Source of the DNA: Parietaria judaica | Taxonomy: Eukaryota > Streptophyta > Magnoliopsida > Rosales > Urticaceae | Length of the DNA stretch: 64,000 nucleotides | Reading direction: 5' to 3' | Assembly (NCBI GenBank): GCA_954871525.1 | Contig: OX940870.1 | Location: 16,709,501 to 16,773,500 of the forward strand | Part shown: positions 10,235 to 20,062 of the stretch, piece after piece | Position numbering within the stretch: the first letter of the stretch is position 1 | How the letters are laid out: each line of letters starts with the position of its first letter | Notes under the pieces: model-generated | What the model was told of the DNA's origin: nothing | Database searches by the model: none | What the model saw: only the letters and a program-made list of their open reading frames with translations | Program-made: the position numbers and the translations under genes

Positions 10235-11280
10235 TGTTATGTGCATTTTTTGAGGCACTATCTAAAATTTGGGCTCTATGTCAAATTCAAAGCCCACTAG
10301 CAAAGTCAAAGACCAAGGGCCCGAGCCAACACATTTGGCGATGCCCAAAACTCGAAACGTACAGAAGACAAAGTCCAAGACCAAACCCTATCATCATAAA
10401 AAGCAATCCTGGCGAGGTCCCCAGGCAAACATACTCACCTTGACAAGCCTCTTTGCCCTGTCGACCCCCCTCGTTAATAACATTGACGAAGGGATCACTT
10501 ACAATAAATACACACAACAAGGAGATCTAAACTTACGAAAGTCATCGGGAAATACTCAAGATTTCTCCCAGACTCAACATACAGACTCGCGAACTCCTTG
10601 AAGACTCTAAAGACGACCCACGAATCAACTAGCGACCCCCTTGCCACGACAAGGAGCCGTGGCAAGCCTCTGGCAAGGGGGTGGCGCCATTTATTTAATG
10701 AAATAAAAGGGAATTAATATTCCCAAATTCATGGAAAAGTGATTACCCCATTTACCTATAAATATGGGAATTCTCCTCCTCATTTTACACATTTTGTCTC
10801 ACCTTTCTCCAGAGCTTCTCTCTCTAGTTTCTCTCTCTAGAATTCGCCCCCTCCTCTGCCTCGCCCCGGCAAGCGCCTTTCATGGCCCCGGAGCTCGCCA
10901 GGAGTTATCGAATGGAGCTAAGACTAATTAGAAAACTAAGGTTTTCCAGGAAAGTTCTTCAACAAATTCATACGCCTCGCCTAATATACAAAAGGCATCG
11001 GCAAAGAATACCCTCGCCACACGAGTCAGTCTACACTAGCGTCGTCTACCATGACACTCTTGCCGGTAATACCGTCGCCACTAGCGACGGTCACCCCCGC
11101 ACCTCCGACATTAGCATCTCTGACGAGCCAAACCATATCGTCATTCATCCGTTTATTACTAACCTTAAACTACATGGGACCAGATTCTCATCGAGATACT
11201 TAGGCAGCCTCGCCCAACCATAAGCGATGGGGTGCAGGACCAATCTACCCTTTTTTGCAGGTCCTCCCTTACCATATGAC
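10235..11280 (+). repeat. Left part of gypsy LTR F (split by element E)
   Basis: Starts TGTTATGTGCATTTTTTG like B's LTR at 27252 and carries the shared landmarks in order: AAAGCCCACT, TATA box (10757), CTTTCTCCAGAGC leader, the GAGATACTTAGGCAGCCTCG box (11193-11217) and TTTTTTGCAGGTCCTC (11251). Copia element E interrupts it after ATGAC at 11276-11280; the LTR resumes at 26939. Left plus right parts total about 1.25 kb, close to a full LTR, and no internal gypsy sequence adjoins either end, so this is probably a solo LTR. I could not find a convincing target duplication around it. Confidence 0.75.
10757..10764 (+). promoter_or_regulatory. TATA box in LTR F
   Basis: TATAAATA sits about 45 bp upstream of a conserved TCTCCAGAGCTTCTCTCTCT leader. 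The same arrangement recurs in LTR I on the minus strand (63070-63077), which supports a promoter function. Confidence 0.6.
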
Positions 11281-11661
11281 TTTTGGCTCCACTTCGATCG
11301 TATTACCGAAACACAATGAAATACCCGAATAAAAGTAAACGACAACTTCGATGGCACTAGGAAATTAACCACACACTATAATCCACACTCTCATATTTAT
11401 ATATAGTGTATGTATACTTATCAAAGTCAGAGAATATAAAATGAAATGGAGAATAATATGCTCTCTGATTAGAAACGAAGAAAAAATACAAGTGGGAGTT
11501 ATTTTGTTACAAGCAATAGCTCATGTATATATAGGCCAATAAAGGCTGGCAGCTCAAGTAATTAAAACGCACAACACATAGTAGCATAACTAAATGAAAT
11601 ACACTTGATAGGCAAGCCAACTTGCTCAACAAGTATAATCCCACGTCATGCATTACGTTCA
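11281..11661 (-). repeat. 3' LTR of element E
   Basis: 381 bp. On the minus strand it begins TGAACGTAATGCATGACG at 11661, right after the PPT TACGGGGGAGAATG. It ends at 11281, where the expected CCAACA terminus reads CCAAAA, a point change in the terminal dinucleotide. A TATATATA box lies at 11526-11533. Confidence 0.9.
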
Positions 11662-12395
11662 CATTCTCCCCCGTAAGCTTGACGTCGCTCGAGGTTTTTT
11701 ATGCCGAGCGATTCTCGCATCTCTGAGAATTTGACTCTTCCTAGAGCTTTGGTGAGAATGTCAGCTCGCTGCTCTCTGGTGCTGAAAAACTCTACAGTGA
11801 TCTCTCGCTCCTCCACACACTCGCGGATAAAGTGAAAGCGAGTGTCGATGTGCTTGCTCCGTCCATGAAACACCGGGTTTTTCATCAGTGCGATCGCAGA
11901 TTTGTTGTCCACATAGAGAGTTACTGCCTTATGCTCGGCTCTGGTCAGTTCACTCAATAAGTTTTTGAGCCACAACGCTTGACACGCGGCTACAGTTGCT
12001 GCCATGAATTCGGCTTCACAAGACGATAGCGCCACAATTCTCTGCTTCTGAGACTACCAGGTGATCAGATTACCGTTGAGATAAAATGCCATACCTCCGG
12101 TACTTTTCCTGTAATCGACATCACCGGCTATATCACTGTCGGTAAAACCGACCAGTTCTTTAGCTCGACTTCCACTTCCGTACTGGATCTCATAGCTCGT
12201 CGTTCCCTTTACGTAACGGAGGATGTGCTTCACAGCCTGCTGGTGTAAACCGGTAGGATTTTCCATGTGACGACTCACTATACCAACTGCATATGAGATG
12301 TCTGGTCGGGTATGGGTTAGGTACCTGAGACACCCGACGACACGCCTGTACTCCGTGCGATCCAATGGTTTTCCATCTGCATCTTTCCCGAGCTT
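11646..12395 (-). pseudogene. RNase H and C-terminal RT part of element E
   Basis: On the minus strand, after the G insertion, the frame continues LKLGKDADGKPLDRTEYRRV, then CLRYLTHTRPDISYAVGIVS (copia RT thumb/connection) and the RNase H blocks FTDSDIAGD, SSCEAEFMA, LYVDNKSAIALM and RADILTKAL. These supply the Asp, Glu and Asp positions expected of copia RNase H. One stop at about 12053 separates two open stretches (ITW then MALSSCEAE). The C-terminus ends in YGGECERNA at the PPT. The upstream half of the same protein is at 22797-23517, beyond the nested element. The domain degrades the RNA template during reverse transcription. Confidence 0.85.
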
Positions 12396-12400
12396 TAACT

Positions 12401-15142
12401 TGTTGGACATATGTGTCCTTAAACAAGATATTTATCCATTTGTAAAAGATTATGACAAGTCGTTGAATAAAGATGATACTTATTATGTTAATCTTATTAT
12501 AGTTTTTGGTAGAGTAAAATAGAATGTTTCATTCCTTAGTTCATAAAGGATGCAATTATGCTATTATTATCACAATAGAGTCAATGTGAGGAAGAAATAA
12601 TAACCATAATAAATGAATTTAAAATGTCCGTGACCTGATTAACTGGGTGGGATCCCATTAATCGTGTAAGGTCATTAATGTGACTAAGTGACAATCCTAT
12701 TCAGGATTATGTGTGTGTCACACTCACTAGAAGTGCTTCATACTCGACTGGACCTGACTTAAACTCAAGAAGTTATCATATAAGACCGTAACTGATAACT
12801 TGAAGTTGAGTCACAAAATGATGATCAAATGGATATTAGTTCTAAGTCATGAGTGATCCTCAATCCGAGCTACTGGCTTGATTGTTCTTTGATTTAACCG
12901 TTAAAGAACACAAGATATTACCGCTGTTTCCAACACTATTATTTTGGGAACATGATAGTCAGTAGTAAGGATAGCTTGATCATAGACATGGGCATCACAC
13001 AGCTCTCTTTAGAGTCATGATGATTCCCTTGGTTTTCAGTGGTGAGAAGTGAGAGGTACCCGTGCGCAACTTATGAATCGAAACCATAAGTGGGTTGCTC
13101 ATAATATTAGTGACTGATTCAAGGAGGAAAATGGCTTTGAGGGGCAGTACGGTAAAAACCGCATGCTCATGTGTGAGACATCAAGTGAAAAGACAATAAC
13201 CCGAATTTGATTGTATCAATGGACACCCTGCTGTTATAAGGGAATAATATATACCGTATCACTAAAGAGTGCAGCCTCGGGTCTATAGTGGAATCACTTC
13301 GAGGTTTGAAGAACAACTAGCAGTTCGTTGGAGCTTAAGTGATACGGGTCCATGGTCCCCACGATAGCTCCGTAACGGATGATACGTACGTGATTAAAAT
13401 TCATTTTGGATAATGTTTAATCATTTGGCTCGACTTATAAAAGTGACAGGTCTGTGTCAGACGTCAGATAGTTTTATCGTCAGTGTGGCAAAAGTACCAT
13501 ATTTTGGTACACTGAATTAACTGATAAAAATTAAGTTAGAATTTAGATTTTTTATCAGCACCATGTTGTTGTAAATTAAATTCTAAGAAACTTTTCTTTT
13601 TAAACCAAGTCATTCTGACTTACGGTTTGTGATTTATGGATTTTCTAAGTTTATGACTCGGTTCGATAAACTATGAAATTAAATCACCTGTCACGAATTT
13701 AAAAGATGGTGCGGCACCATAAAATTTAATGTGTGATATTGAGATCGGGTTTTATTGATATAATTTAATTATTTGGATTTAATTATTAATATCTGATTAA
13801 TAATTAATTAATAATTAAAAGATTTATATTAATAAATAAAAATGTATATTTATATATTCATATACGTGTAAATTCGAAATAGGGTTTGGGTAAATACAAA
13901 CCCTAGCTAATTTTAATAGTGAGAATTTGATATTCCATATTTGCGTCATAACTACCTAATGTTTTGGTATTTTGGCAAAACCTAAAATCAATTTAATCCA
14001 CTAGATCGGTTATGATTTAATATCAACCGTTGGATTGAGATAATTGATTTGAACCCTAAATGTAATTCGAAATTGAAATCTTGGTGACCAGGTTTAGGTA
14101 TTTCAAATTTTCTTAAATAATTATATCCGTTGGATCGGTTATGAGATTTAATCTTTACCGTCGGATTAGAAATTAATTAATATTATATATTTACAATATA
14201 TAATTCGAATAAATATGTGGATAAGAATTCGAATTAGGGTTTTAGTAAAACCTTAGGGCATTTGATTTTATCCCTAATTGATTTGATCCAATGGATTGGT
14301 TTAAGATTCATTTTTAACCATTGGATCTAGATAATCATAAACAAATTCGAATTTTAATATGTATATATATATAATTCGAATTTAATAAATATGATGATAA
14401 GATTAAATATTTTGATCTTATCATGTATTATTATTTAATTAAATCCCTGATTAATTATATCCATTGGATTTAGATGAGATTGAATCTGGACCATTGGATT
14501 GAAATAATTTATTAAATTTATTTAATGAAATTCAAAAAATGGGAGGGAAAATCTCCAGATCGGTTACAGCTTGAGCCTATAAATAGGAGGCTCATTCTAC
14601 ACATTTTCACACCTTTCACCAGAGCAAAAACTCGAGCTCCCCCTCTCTCTCTAGGTTCTGTGAGTTTGCTGCTTCTGATCTCTCTTCTGGTTCGGCTTAG
14701 GAGATATTTTTCTCCGGTAGCTTTAAAAGAACCGCCAGTTAAATTTTACGACGACGGCGAAGCCCATGGTTCGGTACGAGGAGTCCAAGAGAATATCCCG
14801 GAAGATCACGGGAGTTTCCTTCAGCACCGGCGGAGCCCTGCCCAAGTTCAGAACGGGCAGCCGGACTCGTCTTTGAGATACGGCCTTATGCATTGGGTCA
14901 ATAAATGCAACCATTTACTGATTTCTATTTATTTCCTTTTTGACTAGATTATTAGTAATGATTATGAAATATTAAATTCGAAATATTTATCGGGTCTTAA
15001 CGAAATGCTCATTACCCGATATCCGTGTCGTCGGTACGGTAACAAGTTTTCCGCTTTAAAATAATTTTTTAAATGTTACCAGGATGCCTCGGAGGATATT
15101 ATCATGGTGAGGAAGTCGGAACTGATACCTCGATTACCAACA
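12401..15142 (+). repeat. 5' LTR of element G
   Basis: 2742 bp, very AT-rich, with repeated CCATTGGAT/CCGTTGGAT motifs in its second half. It carries a TATA box at 14578 and ends TTACCAACA. It differs from the 3' LTR (20063-22791) by scattered substitutions and small indels, so the insertion is not recent. A 140-codon ORF downstream of the TATA box (14525-14947) recurs in the 3' LTR but shows no known domain. Confidence 0.95.
14578..14585 (+). promoter_or_regulatory. TATA box in the 5' LTR of element G
   Basis: TATAAATA in the context GAGCCTATAAATAGGAGGC; the 3' LTR keeps it at 22245-22252. It is followed by a CTCTCTCT-rich stretch typical of plant LTR leaders. Transcription would start roughly 30 bp downstream. 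Confidence 0.75.
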
Positions 15143-17006
15143 ATTGGTATCAGAGCCAAGTTTCATGGATAAATAATTACGTATTTTAATTTAACGGTTT
15201 AAAGAACGAATTATTTGACGAATAAACTAATAATTAAAATTGAATTTCTAGATATTTAATTATTAATTTAAAATTAGATAATTTCCCGGCCCAAAATGTC
15301 GGACCGGGAAAATTGGCCGCGTTGCCAGGGGCAGCCCAACCCGCGGCAAGGGAGGACCACGGGCTGCAGCTGAAGCCCTAGGGTTGAACCCTAGTTACCA
15401 CGGGCCAAGCCTATGGCAAAGCCCAGTATGGGAGAGGCCCAGGGCGAAATCCTAAGGGGTTGCCCTGGCGCGTAGCGCGCGGGCCTCGTGCCCTGACCGG
15501 CGGCCCACGCTGCTTGGCAGCGGGATGGGCCTGCGGGCATGGCACTGGGCCATCTCTGCCCTGGCCCTTTCCAAGGGCTGGGCTCGGTTTTCCTAGGGTA
15601 GTGGGCCTGGGCTTAGGCCCGGAGGGGCCATGTGCAATAATTTAATTATGGGTTGAAATTTCATTCCGACTCGGTACCCTTGGAATAAATAAATATTTAT
15701 TATTATTGAAATTAAATAATTATGAATTAAATTAATTGAAAATAAAATATGGATGTTATTTATGAATAAATAACATTGACTTATTTTATATAATTCATAA
15801 AATTAAATATGGATATTAATTAATGATTAAATAATATTATCTTATTTAATGTTAAAATATGGATGATCATTCCTGATATGATTGACTTATTTTAAAATTT
15901 CATAAATAATTATTATTAAGCCATAAAATTATTTAATGATTATTCTTGATGAATAAGAATCATTAAAATCTAATTATGAATATTCATCATAGATATAATT
16001 TGTTATAACCTATTTTCATAACCCGTAAACATAGTGCCTATGTTTTATCATTATTAATATGTCGAATTAAGGATAGATATAAATAATAAAGAGTAAATGT
16101 AAAGTGTTTATTATTAGTCGAAAAAATCTCAATCGTACAATCTTGTCTAAGGAAGAGGGACTCAAAAGTGGGGCCGGTTCACCATCCACTTCTGGGTGAC
16201 CGGTTAGGACCCCTACCATCTACCTGGAGAAAGTACGCATTGACCTATCACTACCGACGAAATAATAAAAACTATAATCTTGAGGCTAATTATGAAATTA
16301 CGTGTCGTAATTAATAAAGCCAAAATATAAACTTTTAATGTGTCATTAATAGAAAGTTTATAATAAGTTTTAAATAACTTAGTTTAACAAATAAAACGCT
16401 AACTTTAACTAAAACAATGGCAAGCATAGAATAAATTAAGGTCTCCATTATTAATGTCACAAGGTCTGCTGACCACACCAACTCGAGTCACCTTCGTGTG
16501 ACCACTCCTCAAGAAAGGTGTGCTTGTGGAATTTTTGACACCGTGATTGTTCCAAAAGAATATGGGGACGGAGAAATCTTGGAAATGGACCGCGAGTTAT
16601 CTTCGTATGACCATTCCTTAAGGACGACGTTTCCAAGAGGATCCCGAGAACCAAAAATAATGGGTTAAGCTTGCACGGAATTTGGTGCTTCCCGACCGTC
16701 TATGGTGATAGTTAATAAATATAGGAACTCGGTAGTTCTTATTATGAATATTAATTAAGTTTATGACTAAAACTTAGTTTAGCCAAACTACACAGTTGAT
16801 ACCGCGAGTCACCTTCGTGTGACCATGCCTTAAGGACGGAAACGATGTGTACAGTCAGTTAAATCATCACGAAATAGTTAAAGGGTTTAGTTAACGTTTT
16901 CTCGAGAACATGTTTGCATCATGTAACTATTTCGAACCAATGATTTACGTAAAACATTGTACCTATAATAAAGTTTAATAAGTTTCTTTTTCAATGTCAG
17001 TATAAA
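15143..17006 (+). other. Long untranslated leader of element G
   Basis: About 1.86 kb between the LTR and the gag start, opening with the primer binding site TGGTATCAGAGC (15145-15156), complementary to initiator tRNA-Met. A GC-rich block (about 15285-15640, with GGCCC and CCCGG repeats) sits in otherwise AT-rich sequence. A roughly 35-bp motif, CGAGTCACCTTCGTGTGACC, recurs with changes at about 16482, 16587 and 16803. No coding sequence is convincing, so the leader probably holds RNA packaging or dimerisation signals. Confidence 0.7.
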
Positions 17007-17810
17007 ATGTCGAATCCTATCATGTCACTGCTTTCGAACAACACTTTGGCCGGAAGTAACTTTCCGAAATGGAAGAGCAACATCAATATTGTCCTTATTA
17101 GTAAGAACATTCGTTTTGTTCTAACTGATGAATGTCCCACTGCACCGGCCGCTAATAGCGCCAGAGGTGTGAAAGAACTCTATGATTCTTGGACTCATGC
17201 GAACAATCATGGTAAGGCATACATGCTAGCTAGCATGAAAGACTCGCTAAGAATCAAGTTAGAGGAAAAGAACACTTCTTATGAGATCATGGAGTCCCTC
17301 CAAAGGATGTATGGTAAGCAGTCTGATCAAGCTCAACATGATGCGACTCGTCGTTACATGAATGCCAAAATGAAATCAGGTATGTATGTTCGTGATCATG
17401 TCATGAGCATGACGAACTGGTTCAATGAGGCTGAGCTGCAGGTGGCCACGGTGGATGAGAAATCTCATATCACCATTATCCTTAACTCGCTGTCACCTGA
17501 GTTCGTTCCATTCACCATTAATAACATAATGAACAAACTGAAATATGGTTTGACACAGTTGATTAATGAATTGCAAACCTTTGAGGACATCTCGGGTTTG
17601 ATCAAGAAGAAATCCGAACTGAACGTAGCGTTCAGGAAAGGATATTCTTTTAAGAACCCAGAGATGAAGAAAAGGCCCTGTCCTAAGAAAAAATGGGGAA
17701 AGTATTTCCAGCCAAATACAGGGGGCAAGAAAGTTGCTGAGAAAGGAAGATTCTTCCTTTGCAAGGAAATGGGACATTGGAAAAAGGATTGTCTCAAGAT
17801 CCAAAATTAA
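17007..17810 (+). CDS. gag of copia element G (intact ORF)
   Basis: 267 residues from the ATG at 17007, shortly after the leader. The N-terminus (LAGSNFPKWKSNINIVLISK) and middle (YGKQSDQAQHDATRRYMNAK; IILNSLSPEF) match the copia gag fold annotated UBN2. The basic C-terminus ends in a zinc knuckle remnant, LCKEMGHWKKDC: the usual C-x2-C-x4-H-x4-C has lost its first Cys, since FFLC stands where CFHC is expected. The protein would form the virus-like particle in the cytoplasm and bind element RNA. It stops with TAA at 17808-17810; in related elements gag reads on into protease. Having no internal stop while the rest of pol is damaged suggests that gag alone may have stayed under selection, or simply chance. 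Confidence 0.85.
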   Translation: MSNPIMSLLSNNTLAGSNFPKWKSNINIVLISKNIRFVLTDECPTAPAANSARGVKELYDSWTHANNHGKAYMLASMKDSLRIKLEEKNTSYEIMESLQRMYGKQSDQAQHDATRRYMNAKMKSGMYVRDHVMSMTNWFNEAELQVATVDEKSHITIILNSLSPEFVPFTINNIMNKLKYGLTQLINELQTFEDISGLIKKKSELNVAFRKGYSFKNPEMKKRPCPKKKWGKYFQPNTGGKKVAEKGRFFLCKEMGHWKKDCLKIQN

Positions 17811-18479
17811 AAGAAGAATGAAACTGGTGAGTGTCTCACCCGATAAGTTTCTTATTACACATTTTGTTTTAGAAAGTCTTTTCTCCAAAGATCTAAAACA
17901 AAAATATGTGACATTCTTTGTTTTTCAGCAGCAGCGAAGGAGTGATTTCCAGATGACATCCGAGAGTCTCGGAGAACTCTGTCGGCGCAATGAGAGAGAC
18001 ACGAAATTTATTTTACTCAATTTTTTATATCGTATGGATCTTGTTATTGAAGGGCGAGTTGAAAACCCTTCTATTTTATTTTGATAATTTTTATAGTTAA
18101 ATAATTTTTTTTCTTCGGATCCTATACATTTTGAGTAAATATTTGAGTTCTTTATTGATTAGATAAACTTTTCACCAAAGGTTGATATCTTGTCATAATG
18201 AAAAAATCATTGTGAGGGAAATGTAGGACAATAAGAAAGGATGTTGCTGTACCAAGTGACAAGTGGTCATAATGATTGCCAACAGTGACTGTTGTCATTA
18301 AAGAGTGGGGAAACCACGGTCCCAGGATCAGAACCAAGTGATAATCAAATGTAGTGGGAGGTTAATTAATATTAACAACACTACTTGTAATCGCGTTTTG
18401 AGTTTCATTAGAAACTCTAGGAATACTCAGACGTAGTGGGAGGTTCTTATGAACGGTTAAACACTACGATTAAACCTAG
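17811..18479 (+). other. Region of G where protease and integrase are missing
   Basis: No copia protease (D-S/T/N-G), GAG-pre-integrase or DDE motif is visible in any frame. It contains a GTGAGTG donor-like site at 17827 with TTTTTCAG at 17921-17928 (102 nt apart) and two related inverted repeats beginning GTAGTGGGAGGTT and ending CACTAC (18351-18384 and 18433-18467). It looks like a deletion scar plus non-coding sequence. Confidence 0.6.
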
Positions 18480-20047
18480 TTGGTATTTCACCTAGCTGTT
18501 ACAAACACTAGTGTTGAAGATCCCACAAGCTACAAGGAAGCTATTGTGGATCCTGATAAGGAAGAATGGCAGGAAGTCATGAACAAAGATATAGAATCAA
18601 TGGATTCTAATGAAGTCTGGGAACTTGTAGACTTACCTGATGGTTTCAAAACCATTGGGAATAAATGGGTATACAAGAGAAAGAGAGGAGTGGAAGTGAA
18701 GGTTGAAACCTTCAAGGCTAGACTTGTGGTAAACGGTTTTACCCATAGGGAATGTATTGATTTCGATGAGACCTTCGCTCCAGTCGCTAAGTATAAGTCC
18801 ATCCGGATTCTCATGGCCATAGCATGTAGTCTCAATTACGAGATTTGGCAGATGGACGTCAAAACCGCATTCCTGAACGGGTATATGGACGAAAACATCC
18901 ATATGGACCAACCAGAAGGGTTTGTGCAACAGGGTCAAGAAGAGAAAGTTTGCAGATTACTCAAGTCCATTCATGGATTGAAGCAAGCTTCCAGATCCTG
19001 GAATCTAAGGTTTGATGAGACCATCAAGACCTATGGATTCATTCAGAATGAAACTGAAGCCTGCATTTATAAACTCAATGATGAGTCCGTGGAAATTTTT
19101 ATTGTTCTATATGTCGACGATATCCTTCTCACTGGAAACAGTGTGAAAAGAGTGTCGGACGTAAAAGCGTGGCTATCTATGCAATTCCAAATGAAGGATA
19201 TGGGAGAAGCCAGCTATGTTCTTGGGATCCGTATTTTTACGGATCGCAACAACAGGTTTCTAGCCTTATCACAAGCAGCTTACATTGATAAGGTGCTTGA
19301 ACGTTTTGCAACGACAAACTCCAAGGGCGGTAATTTACCGACCAGGCATGGAGTGTTCCTTAGCAGGAAACAGTGTCCAACTTGTCCGGAAGAGCAAGAC
19401 GAGATGAGGCGGGTACCCTATGCTTCAGCAGTGGGAAGTCTGATGTATGTTATGCGGTGTACATACTCTGGTATGGCTCACTGGATTGCAGTGAAGAACA
19501 TTCTCAAGTACCTTCGGAGAACGAGAGACTATATGTTAGTGTTTCACGTTCAGATCTGAATCCACTGTTAAACACTGACTCATACTTCATGTCTGACAAG
19601 GACGCGAGAAAGTCGACGTCACAAGCAGTGTACACCCTTGCTAGTGGAGCGATATTCTGGAGAAGTGTAAAGAAATCTTGTATCGCAGATTCCACAATGG
19701 AAGCTGAATATGTGGCTGCCTGTGAAACAGCCAAGGAATCAGTTTGGCTAAAGAATTTCTACATGGAACTGGGTGTAGTCCCAGATTCAGATGGGCCACA
19801 AACGATGTACTGTGATAACAGTGGCGCTGTGGCAAATTCTAAAGAGCCCAGACACCATAACAAGGCATAAGATATAGAAATAAAATACCATCTCATAAGA
19901 GAAATAGTGCGTTGTGGGGACGTATGGATTGTGAAAATAGCTTCGGAGGACGATCTGGCTAATCCATTTACCAGGACGTTGCCAGAGAAAATATACATGA
20001 GGCATCTGGAAAATATGGGCGTGAAAGACATGGGTCATCTTCTTTAA
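18480..20047 (+). pseudogene. RT and RNase H of copia element G
   Basis: The RT region opens with DPDKEEWQEVMNKDIESMDS and continues through WVYKRKRG, the FKARLVVNGF and FDETFAPVAKYKSIR blocks, WQMDVKTAFLNG, HGLKQASRSWN and the catalytic IVLYVDDILLTGN (YVDD near 19110). The 359-codon frame ends at 19559. RNase H continues in another frame (SDKDARKSTSQAVY, STMEAEYVAACE, MYCDNSGAVA) to a stop at 19868 and then to LENMGVKDMGHLL, ending at 20047. The segment normally reading 'RPDI.YAV...SRY' is scrambled near 19450-19500. It would copy RNA into cDNA and remove the template, but the frameshift and missing integrase make it non-functional in isolation. Confidence 0.85.
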
Positions 20048-20062
20048 GTACAAGTGGGAGAT

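Noticed and set aside
10882..11223. 113-codon ORF in LTR F as a host gene
   Set aside because: It lies wholly in the conserved LTR leader and has no recognisable domain. Similar partial frames appear in the other LTR copies.
14525..14947. 140-codon ORF in the LTR of G as a gene
   Set aside because: A similar ORF recurs in the 3' LTR (22192-22596), but with indels and frame differences in the middle and no known domain. It more likely reflects the transcribed leader.
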